A DNA stretch of 23,959 nucleotides from Bacillota bacterium (GCA_030705745.1 JAUZPT010000007.1:1-23959), one strand, 5' to 3'. Shown: positions 1-8,400, counted from the stretch's first letter. The notes: a model not told the origin generated them from the sequence alone. Translations and numbers: made by a program.

Positions 1-1
1 A

Positions 2-355
2 TCACCTGATGTGGCCATCGTCGTTTCCCTTATTATTTGGTTATTTGATTTTTTACCGATTATTAGTTCCATTATCATCCTCGGTCCGTGGTCGTTATAC
101 CAATTTATGAGTGGAAATATATCGATGGGAACGCAATTAGCCATATTGGCATGTATTTTGTTAATTATCCGAAGAACGGTGGAACCAAAGGTATTAGGAA
201 TTCAAATTGGCCTTTCGCCACTTTCCACTTTAATTTCGATGTACTTGGGTCTTAAACTTTTCGGAATCATAGGTTTAATTGTCGGTCCATTGCTACTGAT
301 CATTTTTAATTCCGCCCGTGAAGCAGGCTTCATCAAATTCAACTTTAAAATATAA
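2..355 (+). CDS. AI-2E family / YtvI-type permease, C-terminal part (5' truncated by window edge)
   Basis: The reading frame is already open at the left edge (Ser-Pro-Asp before the first possible GTG at 11), so this is the 3' end of a longer gene of which about 117 codons are visible. The fragment has three to four hydrophobic segments and the family's typical C-terminal pattern: a Val-Glu-Pro-Lys-Val-Leu-Gly stretch, then Gly-Leu-Ser-Pro-Leu-x-Thr-Leu, then a Phe-Gly-x-x-Gly-Leu-Ile-x-Gly-Pro loop before the last membrane segment. AI-2E/PF01594 proteins are about 350-370 residue polytopic membrane proteins; Bacillus YtvI is a sporulation-associated member, and others are ion or solute exporters. 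The substrate cannot be inferred. The gene is convergent with the acetyltransferase and shares a hairpin with it. Confidence 0.75.
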   Translation, partial: SPDVAIVVSLIIWLFDFLPIISSIIILGPWSLYQFMSGNISMGTQLAILACILLIIRRTVEPKVLGIQIGLSPLSTLISMYLGLKLFGIIGLIVGPLLLIIFNSAREAGFIKFNFKI

Positions 356-391
356 GAAACGCGGGTTCCAGCATTGGAATCCGCGTTTCTT
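354..391. terminator. Hairpin between convergent genes
   Basis: A 17-bp stem (354-370 with 375-391, one G-T wobble) and a 4-base loop sit exactly between two convergent stop codons. Neither side has a long uninterrupted T tract; the minus side is the more T-rich. It probably serves both genes. Confidence 0.65.
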
Positions 392-394
392 ATA

Positions 395-1567
395 TTAAAA
401 AAAGTCGTAAAAAAATGGTTTTTTTGCAGGAATCATTCTTTCAAGTGTGGCTATTTCATCTTCTGATCCTTGTATTAATTCCATTTCATGAAGATCCACA
501 GGCCGTTTGTATCCAAAGAGAATCGCTGTTAATGCATTACTGTTTATATGTATCCCTCTTTTGGGGACTTCCACACAACGGCTGCCGCTCTTTTCTTTAA
601 ATGACTGGAACTTCCCCTTTCCAATGAGATAACTGCCATTATTCCATGGAGCATATTCATCTTCGACATGAAGAAATACGCTATCGTCCATTCCAGCGAA
701 TGGATATTGTTTTAAACATTTCTCGACATCTACTAGCCTTGCCATAAAGTACGGATATACTTCCATTTTCAATTTAGGTTGATGGAATAAATACTGAAAG
801 TGATCATGTACGGAGAGAAGCATGGTCACTTGTTCCACCATTGAATCATGCTGACAAATAAAGTTCCATAGCCCTGCCCTCGCTTCCTGATTAAGCGCAA
901 CCATTTCCATCACGTCTAATTTTCTCTCAGAAACCTTGTACAGGATATACCCTTTTGCTTCTTCGTGCTCATTGCGATAGAGTGCAAGTTGAGCATCGTG
1001 ATAAATACTTTCCTTCCACCATTTTGCATCACGGACCAACATCCCCATATACTTGGAGGCATACTCCTGGTACACCCTTTCAATTTCCCCTTGATGCGTT
1101 TCCTTTGTAAAGCGCTGAATGCGCCCTTTTTGAATGTTATTTATGCGGAGCTCCTTTTTATCAATCACGATTTTTTGGTTATCCGAGAAAATTTCCCATC
1201 CGAACTTTCGATAAAAACCGATATCAAAAGGATGAAGAAGTGAAACAATTTGATTTTCTTCTCTCATCTTTTTTAAAGCTTCTACAATTAGTTCCCTTAC
1301 ATATCCTTTACGCCGATATTCAGGATATGTCGCTACACCGGCTACGCCTCCCATTTTCCACTTATGTTCCCCCATCGTTATTTCCAAAGGAATAATATGA
1401 AGCTTGGCAGCTAGATTTTGATCTTCATAAATGCCAAGTATCGTATGATCTTTTAATTTTTCCTTTCTTCCAGCAATCTCTTCTTCTTTAATTCGGTATT
1501 GAAAAGCATACATCGATAAATCCATAGAATCGATATACTGTTCCTCGGTCAACGTATTAATTTTCAT
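395..1567 (-). CDS. Eis-type GNAT N-acetyltransferase (GNAT plus SCP2-like domain)
   Basis: This 390-residue protein has the size and order of the Eis family (COG4552): an N-terminal GNAT fold, a second GNAT-like region, and a C-terminal sterol-carrier-like domain. The acetyl-CoA site is visible at residues 74-92 (GVAGVATYPEYRRKGYVRE). Tyr119 in Phe-Tyr-Arg-Lys-Phe-Gly-Trp matches the position of the proposed catalytic acid Tyr of mycobacterial Eis. The chain ends in Phe390; in Eis the C-terminal Phe carboxylate takes part in catalysis. Family members acetylate amines on aminoglycosides, peptides or lysines, but the substrate here is unknown. The ATG follows a GAGAGAGG ribosome binding site. 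Upstream lies the DUF420 gene, separated by a terminator, so it is probably transcribed on its own. Confidence 0.88.
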   Translation of the reverse strand: MKINTLTEEQYIDSMDLSMYAFQYRIKEEEIAGRKEKLKDHTILGIYEDQNLAAKLHIIPLEITMGEHKWKMGGVAGVATYPEYRRKGYVRELIVEALKKMREENQIVSLLHPFDIGFYRKFGWEIFSDNQKIVIDKKELRINNIQKGRIQRFTKETHQGEIERVYQEYASKYMGMLVRDAKWWKESIYHDAQLALYRNEHEEAKGYILYKVSERKLDVMEMVALNQEARAGLWNFICQHDSMVEQVTMLLSVHDHFQYLFHQPKLKMEVYPYFMARLVDVEKCLKQYPFAGMDDSVFLHVEDEYAPWNNGSYLIGKGKFQSFKEKSGSRCVEVPKRGIHINSNALTAILFGYKRPVDLHEMELIQGSEDEIATLERMIPAKKPFFYDFF

Positions 1568-1652
1568 TCTGATACCTCTCTCTCGAAAAAATTCACTTCT
1601 ATACTTTCGGTTTTAAACCTAATAATCCTTCTATTAACTATTTTCTTGATAT

Positions 1653-1681
1653 AAAAAAAACGCCATTTAATTGGCGCTTTT
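1653..1681 (-). terminator. Rho-independent terminator after the DUF420 gene
   Basis: Read on the minus strand, AAAAGCGCCA, a 6-base loop and TGGCGTTTTTTTT form a stem of about 10 bp (one G-T) followed directly by a run of T. It lies 4 bases past the DUF420 stop and ends the ctaG-DUF420 transcript. Confidence 0.85.
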
Positions 1682-1685
1682 AACA

Positions 1686-2153
1686 TTAAAATCCGAGTAT
1701 CGCTTTTATGACAGATGTAGTTTCTCCGCCTTTGTAAAAAACGTAAAGCAAAAGATAAACGGCAATGCCTGTTATTCCTGTAAAAAACCAAATTACGCTT
1801 GTGATGGGACCTAATTTCCGATGGAGCTTAAAATTATTTTTAAACCCAGTCATCAGCGTTACGATACCAAAAACTGCTCCTGTCGTCGCAAGGGTAATAT
1901 GAAAAATCAGAAAAAGCGTATAATAAATCTTTATGTCATGTGGACCGCCAAAAGAAGTATTTCCAATGAACACAGTGCGGCTTGCATAAATCAAAAAGAA
2001 AATAAGGGCAAATATCGCTGCCGCAATCATCGTTTTTTTGTGTGTTTCAATTCTTTTTTGGCGAATCTGCCACCAGCCGATGGCAACCGTCACAGCACTC
2101 AAAACAATAAAAAACGTGCTGATTGTAGGCAGTATAGGTAATGAAAAATGCAT
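1686..2153 (-). CDS. DUF420 family membrane protein (CtaM/YozB-like)
   Basis: This 155-residue protein has four predicted membrane helices and histidines typical of DUF420 (Glu-Thr-His-Lys near residue 38, Phe-His-Ile-Thr in the third helix, Leu-His-Arg-Lys-Leu-Gly before the fourth). In Staphylococcus aureus the DUF420 protein CtaM is needed for maturation of heme A-containing terminal oxidase; B. subtilis YozB is the related protein. Its place directly after ctaG in the oxidase cluster fits a role in heme A or copper-site assembly of caa3 oxidase. That role is inferred from family and context. The ATG has a GAGAGGAA ribosome binding site. It is probably co-transcribed with ctaG, 85 bases upstream, as no terminator is seen between them. 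Confidence 0.82.
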   Translation of the reverse strand: MHFSLPILPTISTFFIVLSAVTVAIGWWQIRQKRIETHKKTMIAAAIFALIFFLIYASRTVFIGNTSFGGPHDIKIYYTLFLIFHITLATTGAVFGIVTLMTGFKNNFKLHRKLGPITSVIWFFTGITGIAVYLLLYVFYKGGETTSVIKAILGF

Positions 2154-2238
2154 GATAATTCCTCTCTTTTTCCTTTATTCTACGACCATTCTAAATTAGT
2201 TCAGTGTAATTTTCAAATGCTAGCAATCGAACAAAACA

Positions 2239-3153
2239 TCATTCGACTGGAGAGGTCTCCAAGCTCTTCGCAATTTCATTTGCAGAATCAGCCTGATCCT
2301 TGCGATACCATTCGAAAAACACTTGCCCCAATACCACTCCATAAACGATTTCCTGAATGACCTTCATCAGTACGCCGCCAAGCTGCTGGTCATGGATTGG
2401 AGACATGGAATTAAATAGCTCGGGACCACTTAAATTTAAATTGGCCAAGGTCGATGGAGGCACACATAATTTCATTGCCTCTCCCCAGGCATGCGGATCA
2501 GTATATGTCATGTACATAGGCGTTTCAGCAAAGATAATTAATGCACATGCAGGAGTTAATAGGATTCCACTCGCAAAAATATAGCCGACTTTTTTTATTC
2601 CACTTAGTGTCTGATAATCAGGATGTTGATTGATTAACGGCCACCACATAAAGATAGCAGTTAAAAATAACAGTACTGTGTAAAATGCATGAAGCCACAT
2701 ATTTTGCTTGATTGTATCAAAAACGAGCGGAATATGATAAATCGAAAAAAACCCGTTAAAAATAATTAATGCAATTATTGGCTTTGTAAACAATGAAAAA
2801 ACATTATGAACGAAACGGAGTCGCAATACCTTGCTCCACATCCAGGAAGGGATACCGACAATCAACATCGGAGGAATCACTAAACATAGTACAGCCATTT
2901 GAATCATATGAGCATAAAACATCAAATGCCCCATTAAATCAAGTGGAGAACCTTTTACTGTATATAAAATTGCGATCGATAAGGTAAAATAAATACCTTG
3001 TTTCATTTTTAACGCTTCACTATCTTTGAATTTCAGTCTATATTTTACAGCTATAAGGAAATAGCCCAAAATAACAATGAGCAAAAATGAAAGGAAAAAT
3101 GGACTCCATAGGGCTTGAAAGCCAAAAATATCTAACGAAAGCATAACAATCAC
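2239..3153 (-). CDS. ctaG: Cytochrome c oxidase assembly factor CtaG (caa3 type)
   Basis: This 304-residue protein has about seven membrane helices and matches the Bacillus caa3_CtaG family, not the Cox11-type CtaG of proteobacteria. Visible family marks include the Gly-His-Leu-Met-Phe-Tyr-Ala-His-Met-Ile-Gln-Met stretch in the second helix and a Tyr-His-Ile-Pro-Leu-Val segment; the His and Met residues are candidate copper ligands. In B. subtilis CtaG is required for a functional caa3 oxidase. The ATG follows a GAGGTGATTG ribosome binding site. It is the last oxidase gene of the cluster but is separated from ctaF by a strong terminator and has its own promoter at 3174-3202. Confidence 0.93.
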   Translation of the reverse strand: MIVMLSLDIFGFQALWSPFFLSFLLIVILGYFLIAVKYRLKFKDSEALKMKQGIYFTLSIAILYTVKGSPLDLMGHLMFYAHMIQMAVLCLVIPPMLIVGIPSWMWSKVLRLRFVHNVFSLFTKPIIALIIFNGFFSIYHIPLVFDTIKQNMWLHAFYTVLLFLTAIFMWWPLINQHPDYQTLSGIKKVGYIFASGILLTPACALIIFAETPMYMTYTDPHAWGEAMKLCVPPSTLANLNLSGPELFNSMSPIHDQQLGGVLMKVIQEIVYGVVLGQVFFEWYRKDQADSANEIAKSLETSPVE

Positions 3154-3173
3154 CTCAAAAAAAGACTGTCTAT

Positions 3174-3202
3174 ATTATACCGCTGAGAACCTATTTAGGC
3201 AA
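3174..3202 (-). promoter_or_regulatory. Sigma-A promoter of ctaG
   Basis: Minus-strand TTGCCT (3197-3202), a 17-base spacer and a perfect TATAAT (3174-3179). The predicted start near 3167 leaves a leader of about 13 bases that consists mainly of the ribosome binding site. It lies between the ctaF terminator and ctaG, so ctaG can be expressed apart from ctaCDEF. Confidence 0.72.
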
Positions 3203-3225
3203 AGAACCTAAAATCCCCACAACCT
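3188..3225. repeat. Three AACCT repeats over the ctaG promoter
   Basis: AACCT occurs at 3188-3192, 3205-3209 and 3221-3225 (spacing 17 and 16 bases), partly within CCTAA/TTAGG inverted pairs such as TTTAGG-7-CCTAAA, which covers the -35 box. The arrangement looks like a tandem operator or activator site; no factor can be named. Confidence 0.4.
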
Positions 3226-3230
3226 TAGGC

Positions 3231-3262
3231 AAAAAAGAAAATCGGCCATAAGCCGATTTTCT
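3231..3262 (-). terminator. Rho-independent terminator after ctaF
   Basis: On the minus strand an 11-bp perfect stem (AGAAAATCGGC with GCCGATTTTCT) and a 5-base loop are followed by TTTTT. It closes the ctaCDEF transcript before ctaG. Confidence 0.85.
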
Positions 3263-3269
3263 CTAATAG

Positions 3270-3605
3270 TTACCACCAAATGATTGTTGTGAAAGTTAGA
3301 ATTATTGTAAAACCCACTGTTACTCCACCGTATAAAAAGAGCTTTGGAGCTTCGTGTCCTTTATGATTCATATGCATGAAGTAATACAGTTGGAAAATAA
3401 CTTGTACGGCTGCTAAAAGAATGATAAAAGGCTTTATAAATGTAGCTTCGAAGCCTTTAATCGCAACAGCAGCAAACGCAATCAATGTCAAAAACATCAT
3501 CAAGGAAAAAGAAACAATTTGATATCTCATGTCTTCCGCATTTTTTTTGCGTCGATATTCAATGTCAACTCTAGGGTTACCTGAATTCAATTGATGATTT
3601 GCCAT
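3270..3605 (-). CDS. ctaF: caa3 cytochrome c oxidase subunit IV
   Basis: This 111-residue, three-helix membrane protein of the COX4_pro family is the small subunit of the caa3 oxidase. It has a charged N-terminus (Arg-Arg-Lys-Lys near residue 19) and a Tyr-Phe-Met-His-Met-Asn-His motif typical of bacterial subunit IV. Length agrees with B. subtilis CtaF (about 110). It starts 4 bases after the ctaE stop and is therefore coupled to it in the operon. It has no redox centre of its own; the subunit stabilises the complex. Confidence 0.92.
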   Translation of the reverse strand: MANHQLNSGNPRVDIEYRRKKNAEDMRYQIVSFSLMMFLTLIAFAAVAIKGFEATFIKPFIILLAAVQVIFQLYYFMHMNHKGHEAPKLFLYGGVTVGFTIILTFTTIIWW

Positions 3606-3609
3606 CAGT

Positions 3610-4239
3610 TTATCCCACCATTCCCATTAAATAGACTACTGTAAAGATAAATACCCAAACAACATCGATAAAATGCCAATATAGGCTTGCAACATAAAAT
3701 TTTGGTGCATTGTACAGGTTCAAACCACGTTTTGCATTGCGGGCCATTAAAGTGATAATCCATAATAAACCGAAGGCTACGTGCGCTCCATGGAAGCCAA
3801 CAAGCGTATAAAACGCAGAACCGAATGCACTGCTCGTAAATGTATGGTGAAATGCATGGACATAATGATTGAATTCATAAATCTCTAGCCCCAGGAACCC
3901 GAAACCTAATAAAACCGTCAAACCAAGCCATAGCAGCATCTTTTTAAAAGCAAAGTTTTTCATATGGTACATCGCGTAAACGCTTGTCAGTGAACTAGTC
4001 AATAACAGCATTGTTGCCGTGAAGGTCAGCGGCAATTCAAACAAATCTTTTGCAAGAGCCTGGTGCGTATTTGGCACTCTATCTTTTAATGCCAAATATG
4101 TGGCAAAGAGAGATGCAAACAGTACTGTTTCTCCACCTAGGAAAAACCAGAAACCTAAAAATTTATTTTTTGCTTCAAGGGTGGCTTTTTCAGGAGAAGC
4201 TGGCCATGTTTCATGCGTAAATTTCTCTTCTACGTGCAT
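3610..4239 (-). CDS. ctaE: caa3 cytochrome c oxidase subunit III
   Basis: This 209-residue protein has five membrane helices and matches COX3. Marks include the Gly-Phe-Trp-Phe-Phe-Leu-Gly-Gly-Glu segment (first helix, with the family Glu), Gly-Phe-His-Gly-Ala-His-Val in the fourth helix, and Tyr-Trp-His-Phe-Ile-Asp-Val-Val-Trp near the end. Subunit III flanks the subunit I core and supports proton uptake and stability. The ATG overlaps the ctaD stop codon by one base (TAATG), indicating translational coupling. The length matches B. subtilis CtaE (207). Confidence 0.94.
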   Translation of the reverse strand: MHVEEKFTHETWPASPEKATLEAKNKFLGFWFFLGGETVLFASLFATYLALKDRVPNTHQALAKDLFELPLTFTATMLLLTSSLTSVYAMYHMKNFAFKKMLLWLGLTVLLGFGFLGLEIYEFNHYVHAFHHTFTSSAFGSAFYTLVGFHGAHVAFGLLWIITLMARNAKRGLNLYNAPKFYVASLYWHFIDVVWVFIFTVVYLMGMVG

Positions 4240-6110
4240 TATGCCTTAACCCCCTTCTCATCATCGTCCATTAAATCTTCTTTATGGATATGGAATCCAT
4301 GATCATCCTTAACGGATCTTAAAAACATTGAACCAAGTGTAATCGCCAATCCAAGGAATAATACTGGGAAAGCCCAAGTTCCATGTTCGCCATGGTACAT
4401 GGCTCCAAATGCAGCGACGAAAAGTCCAAATGACATCATAAATGGCAAGAATGATGAATTTGGCATATGAATGTCCCCTAGTGGCTCTGCAGGAGTCAAA
4501 CCTTTCTTGCCTTCCATCTTTTCTATCCAATAAGCGTCCAATCCACGTACAAGCGGAAGCTGTTTATAGTTATAGAATGGTGGCGGTGAAGAAAGAGCCC
4601 ATTCAAGAGTTCTGCCATCACCCCATGGATCGTTTCCAACTCGAACATTTTTAACGGAAGTAGTAATGATGTTGATTAAAAGAACAATCACACCTGCTGC
4701 CATAAAAAACGCCCCAACTGAACTGACCATGTTTGCAGTTTCAAATCCTTGGCCTGGTAAATAGGTAAACACACGGCGTGGCATGCCCCATAGTCCCAAG
4801 AAATGCTGGATAAAGAATGTCAAATGGAAACCAATGAGGAATAACCAGAAAGTAATTTTACCCAAAGTTTCGTTCAACATTGTACCAAATATTTTTGGCC
4901 AATAAAGATGTGTACCTCCTAGAAGTGCAAGTACTACACCACCAACGATAACATAATGGAAATGTGCTACAACGAAGTAGCTGTCATGATATTGATAGTC
5001 AGCAGCTGCAGATGCAAGCATGACTCCCGTTACTCCCCCTGCCACGAAAGAAGGAATGAACGCAACTGCATAAAGCATTGGCGTCGTAAATTTCACGCTT
5101 CCGCCCCACATTGTAAACAACCAGTTGAAAATCTTAATACCAGTCGGAACTCCAATTGCCATAGTTGCAACTGCGAAAATTGCATTTGTGACCGGCCCTA
5201 AACCGTCAGCAAACATATGGTGAGCCCAAACCATGAATCCTAAGAATCCAATTAATACAAGAGCAAATACCATTGAAGAATATCCGAACAAACGCTTTCT
5301 TGAGAAAATCGCGAAAGTCTCAGAGAAAATACCGAAAGCCGGAAGAATCAAAATGTATACTTCAGGATGTCCGAAAATCCAGAATAAATGCTCCCAAATT
5401 ATGGTATTACCACCCATCGACACTTCAAAGAATTTAGCACCGAACAAACGGTCAAACATCATTAAGACTAACCCTATAGTTAATGGAGGGAAAGCGAATA
5501 AAATAAGTGCTGATGTTACAAAAGTTGCCCATGTGAACATCGGCATACGCATATACGTCATACCAGGAGCACGCATATTAATAATCGTGACAAGGAAATT
5601 GATGCCCCCGATTAATGTACCAAAACCTGAAATCTGTAGACCTAATAAGTAAAAATCTACCCCATGCCCTTTTGAGGCTACCGCCAATGATGCATATGAA
5701 GTCCAGCCAGCATCAGGTGCTCCTCCTAAAAACCAAGATAAATTTAAGAATACTCCACCAAAGAAAAATAGCCAAAATCCTAAAGCGTTTACAAATGGAA
5801 ATGCAACGTCACGAGCGCCAATTTGCAAAGGCATGACAGCATTCATAAACGCAAAGATGAGCGGCATTGCTGCCAGGAATATCATAGTAGTTCCGTGCAT
5901 TGTCATAATTTGATTGTATAATCCTGCGCTTACGAAATCATTGTTTGGAACAGCAAGCTGAATCCGAATGAACAATGCTTCAAGTCCACCAACGACGAAG
6001 AAAAATCCACCGGCAATAAGATATAGGATTGCGATCTTCTTATGGTCAACAGTCGTTAGAAAATCCCATAGTGTCGCACCGAATCCTTGTTTCTTAGCAT
6101 AGGTACTCAC
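4239..6110 (-). CDS. ctaD: caa3 cytochrome c oxidase subunit I
   Basis: This 623-residue heme-copper oxidase core subunit reduces O2 and pumps protons across the cytoplasmic membrane. All metal ligands are visible: His72 and His385 (heme a), His383 (heme a3), His248, His297 and His298 (CuB), with Tyr252 placed for the His-Tyr crosslink. Phe-Gly-His-Pro-Glu-Val marks it as an A1-type oxidase with the D-channel glutamate (Glu250). After the 12 core helices there is a C-terminal extension with two further membrane segments, as in Bacillus CtaD (B. subtilis 622 residues). The start is GTG at 6110 with a GGGAGGT ribosome binding site. It lies 30 bases after ctaC and overlaps ctaE by one base. Confidence 0.96.
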   Translation of the reverse strand: MSTYAKKQGFGATLWDFLTTVDHKKIAILYLIAGGFFFVVGGLEALFIRIQLAVPNNDFVSAGLYNQIMTMHGTTMIFLAAMPLIFAFMNAVMPLQIGARDVAFPFVNALGFWLFFFGGVFLNLSWFLGGAPDAGWTSYASLAVASKGHGVDFYLLGLQISGFGTLIGGINFLVTIINMRAPGMTYMRMPMFTWATFVTSALILFAFPPLTIGLVLMMFDRLFGAKFFEVSMGGNTIIWEHLFWIFGHPEVYILILPAFGIFSETFAIFSRKRLFGYSSMVFALVLIGFLGFMVWAHHMFADGLGPVTNAIFAVATMAIGVPTGIKIFNWLFTMWGGSVKFTTPMLYAVAFIPSFVAGGVTGVMLASAAADYQYHDSYFVVAHFHYVIVGGVVLALLGGTHLYWPKIFGTMLNETLGKITFWLFLIGFHLTFFIQHFLGLWGMPRRVFTYLPGQGFETANMVSSVGAFFMAAGVIVLLINIITTSVKNVRVGNDPWGDGRTLEWALSSPPPFYNYKQLPLVRGLDAYWIEKMEGKKGLTPAEPLGDIHMPNSSFLPFMMSFGLFVAAFGAMYHGEHGTWAFPVLFLGLAITLGSMFLRSVKDDHGFHIHKEDLMDDDEKGVKA

Positions 6111-6140
6111 AATTTTACCTCCCTTTCGAACAAATCCCTT

Positions 6141-7214
6141 TTATTTCTGTACCTTCAGACTCATCAAATAATCAGCTAATGCATTAAGCTGTGCATCTGA
6201 CATTGTTGGATATTTACCAGCCATTTTATTGCCTGGTTTATATTTTTCAGGATTTTTAATCCAATTTTTAATCGATTCTTTCGTATGCGGCAAAATACCA
6301 GCTACACGTGAACGCTCACCAAAGTTTGTCATGTTTGGTGCGATACGAGCTGCAATCGGAGTGCTATTTGTAGGCGTTACAGCATGGCAGCCAATACAGC
6401 TTTTGCTGAAAATTTGCTGTCCTTCCTGTGCAGATGCAGTTGTAGCTTCCTGTGGTTTTTTCACATTCTGCATCGCTCGTACCCAGGTTTGGAATTTGTC
6501 TTTATCAATTGCTTTTACTTTAAAGTCCATTAGAGCATGTGATTCGCCGCAAAGCTCAGCACATTTTCCGTAAAAAAGATTTCCAGCTTCGTCTGCTTTT
6601 TTATTATCAAATTCAAGCCAAAATTTATTTACATTTTCTGGGTTTACATCCAATTTTCCTCCGACTGCAGGAATCCAGAAAGAATGTTTTACATCAGAAG
6701 ATTTCAAGTTAAAATAAACTTTTTGATTCGTCGGTACAACCAACTCCTGGCTTGTTACAATACCAAGATCCGGGTATTCAAATTCCCACCAATATAAATT
6801 GGCACGAACGTTGACGACAAGAACATTATGTTTACCATCAGCATTTTTCTTATCCATCGGTGATACATTCGCAAGATTGAAGGTAGTTGCCACAGTTGGA
6901 ACAGCTAAAATTAAAAGTAATAGAATTGGAATAACAGTCCAGATGATTTCCAATCTATGGTTTCCTTCGACTTGTTTCGGAATCATGTTTTCGTCTTTTC
7001 TTCTAAACTTTACCAACACAAGCAAAAAGATAACGGTTACAACAATGATTACACCAATCATAATGTATGTACTTAACTTCATTAACCCAAATTGCATTTC
7101 TGCAACGTCGCCGGCTGGCTGCAATGTGGACAAATACGGTTTGCCACAGCCGGAGAGAACAAGCGCTAAGATCGCAAATAACGAGATTAAACGCCACTTC
7201 GCAAGCCTTTTCAT
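6141..7214 (-). CDS. ctaC: caa3 cytochrome c oxidase subunit II with fused cytochrome c domain
   Basis: This 357-residue lipoprotein accepts electrons at the outer face of the membrane. The signal peptide ends in a lipobox, Leu-Ser-Gly-Cys23. Two membrane helices follow (about 47-68 and 89-110), then the CuA domain with ligands His177, Cys218, Glu220, Cys222, His226 and Met229. A covalent heme c domain follows, with Cys273-x-x-Cys276-His277 and Met331 or Met338 as the likely axial Met. The fusion defines the caa3 type. The ATG has a GAGGGG ribosome binding site with rather long spacing of about 12 bases. In B. subtilis the operon is ResD-activated and catabolite-repressed; I saw no clear cre or ResD box directly upstream here. 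Confidence 0.96.
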   Translation of the reverse strand: MKRLAKWRLISLFAILALVLSGCGKPYLSTLQPAGDVAEMQFGLMKLSTYIMIGVIIVVTVIFLLVLVKFRRKDENMIPKQVEGNHRLEIIWTVIPILLLLILAVPTVATTFNLANVSPMDKKNADGKHNVLVVNVRANLYWWEFEYPDLGIVTSQELVVPTNQKVYFNLKSSDVKHSFWIPAVGGKLDVNPENVNKFWLEFDNKKADEAGNLFYGKCAELCGESHALMDFKVKAIDKDKFQTWVRAMQNVKKPQEATTASAQEGQQIFSKSCIGCHAVTPTNSTPIAARIAPNMTNFGERSRVAGILPHTKESIKNWIKNPEKYKPGNKMAGKYPTMSDAQLNALADYLMSLKVQK

Positions 7215-7288
7215 AGCTTAATCAAACCCCTCTTTCGCATATAAATTCTTTGTAATGCTTAATCATAAAATATATTTTTGGATAAATA

Positions 7289-7320
7289 CATTCCGAAGCA
7301 GCGCTCCGGAATGCCTTTAT
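7289..7320 (-). terminator. Hairpin between ctaB and ctaC
   Basis: An 11-bp stem (7289-7299 with 7303-7313, one G-T) and a 3-base loop lie 15 bases past the ctaB stop. The following minus-strand sequence (TATTTATCC) is only weakly T-rich, so it may attenuate or be an mRNA-processing or stability hairpin instead of a full terminator. Confidence 0.5.
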
Positions 7321-7328
7321 CGACAAAA

Positions 7329-8261
7329 CTAAAGTAATGTGACAATAACCATTGCTACAAACATGATTGTTAAATATTGAAGCGAGTATAAAAACATCGA
7401 TTTTGCCCATTTTATATCATCTTTACTCTTGTATCCATAAATCCCTAATCCCAACCATCCTAAATTCAATGCGGTTGAAAGAATTAAAAACGGCAAGCCC
7501 AATGAAGTAAGGAAAAACGGAATTGGAAGCAAGGCAGCTACCCAGATAAGAATATGCTTTTTCGTAACTGCAAAACCTTTAACAACCGGAAGCATTGGAA
7601 TACCGGCAGCGCGATATTCTTCCACCCTTCTCATTGCCAAAGCATAAAAATGAGGCGGTTGCCAAACAAACATTAGCAAAAATAACATCCAGGCCATTGT
7701 ACTGAGATTGCCATCGATTGCAGCCCAGCCAATCAATGGAGGTACTGCCCCTGAAATGCTTCCTACAATAGTATTCGAAACAAACTGCCTCTTGGACCAC
7801 ATTGTATAAAGGACCACATAAGTAAAAACACCAACTAAACCAATGACCGTTGCTGTCCATGTTGTCAGCATCAAAAGCAGCGTTCCTAAAACAATTAAGA
7901 AAACACCCATTACAAGGACCTTATACGGCATTACCTTTCCAGTAACAGTCGGCCTTGATTTTGTTCTATCCATCAAGTGATCGATATCTCGGTCATAATA
8001 GTTATTGATACTGCATGAACCTGCGATAATTAAAGAAGAACCCATCATTGTAAAAAAGAGAATATCGAGATTATCGAGAAAGCGCAGGCCGCTAAAATGT
8101 AAAGCCAGCCAAAAACCTGTAAAAGTGGTTATTGCATTGGAATTGACGATTCCGATTTTAATCAGGGCAAGGAAGTCTTTCCAAACATTCGTTTCTTCTA
8201 TTTGGAGGCTAGTTGCGCCATTGTCCATAACCGTATCGTTAATTGTCTTTGAATTGGACAT
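7329..8261 (-). CDS. ctaB: Heme O synthase (protoheme IX farnesyltransferase)
   Basis: This 310-residue UbiA-family prenyltransferase adds a farnesyl group to heme B to make heme O, the precursor of the heme A in CtaD. About nine membrane helices are visible. The prenyl diphosphate site is the Asn86-x-x-x-Asp90-x-x-x-Asp94 motif, continuing through Asp98-Arg99-Thr. A second acidic motif occurs near the C-terminus (Lys-Ser-Lys-Asp-Asp). The ATG is preceded by an AGGAGG ribosome binding site. The N-terminal 25 residues are polar and variable, as in other Bacillus CtaB. It is the first gene of the minus-strand oxidase cluster and diverges from ctaA. Confidence 0.95.
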   Translation of the reverse strand: MSNSKTINDTVMDNGATSLQIEETNVWKDFLALIKIGIVNSNAITTFTGFWLALHFSGLRFLDNLDILFFTMMGSSLIIAGSCSINNYYDRDIDHLMDRTKSRPTVTGKVMPYKVLVMGVFLIVLGTLLLMLTTWTATVIGLVGVFTYVVLYTMWSKRQFVSNTIVGSISGAVPPLIGWAAIDGNLSTMAWMLFLLMFVWQPPHFYALAMRRVEEYRAAGIPMLPVVKGFAVTKKHILIWVAALLPIPFFLTSLGLPFLILSTALNLGWLGLGIYGYKSKDDIKWAKSMFLYSLQYLTIMFVAMVIVTLL

Positions 8262-8360
8262 ATTTTTTCCTCCTATTCATTTATCACAAACAGACAACCT
8301 AAAACATCGATAGAAAACGTAAAACTCTTTTCCTATCTTGCTCAAAAATAAAATTTAGAG

Positions 8361-8400
8361 AAAAACAGTTAAAATAGATACCTATATTTACACTGTTTTT
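8361..8400. promoter_or_regulatory. Imperfect palindrome overlapping a possible ctaB promoter
   Basis: AAAAACAGT pairs with ACTGTTTTT and is followed inward by TAAAATAG/CTATATTTA, with two single-base bulges and a 4-base centre. A possible minus-strand promoter, TTAACA (8405-8410) with 18 bases to TATAGG (8381-8386), has its -10 box inside the palindrome, so this could be an operator. Confidence 0.35.

Noticed and set aside
5233..5652. 139-codon plus-strand ORF inside ctaD
   Set aside because: It is antisense to conserved ctaD codons, has no ribosome binding site, and reflects ctaD codon bias.
6799..7221. 140-codon plus-strand ORF opposite ctaC
   Set aside because: Antisense to the signal peptide and CuA region of ctaC, no ribosome binding site.
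7220..7290. cre site upstream of ctaC
   Set aside because: The best stretch near 7250 does not fit the central ARCGYT core, so no CcpA site is claimed.
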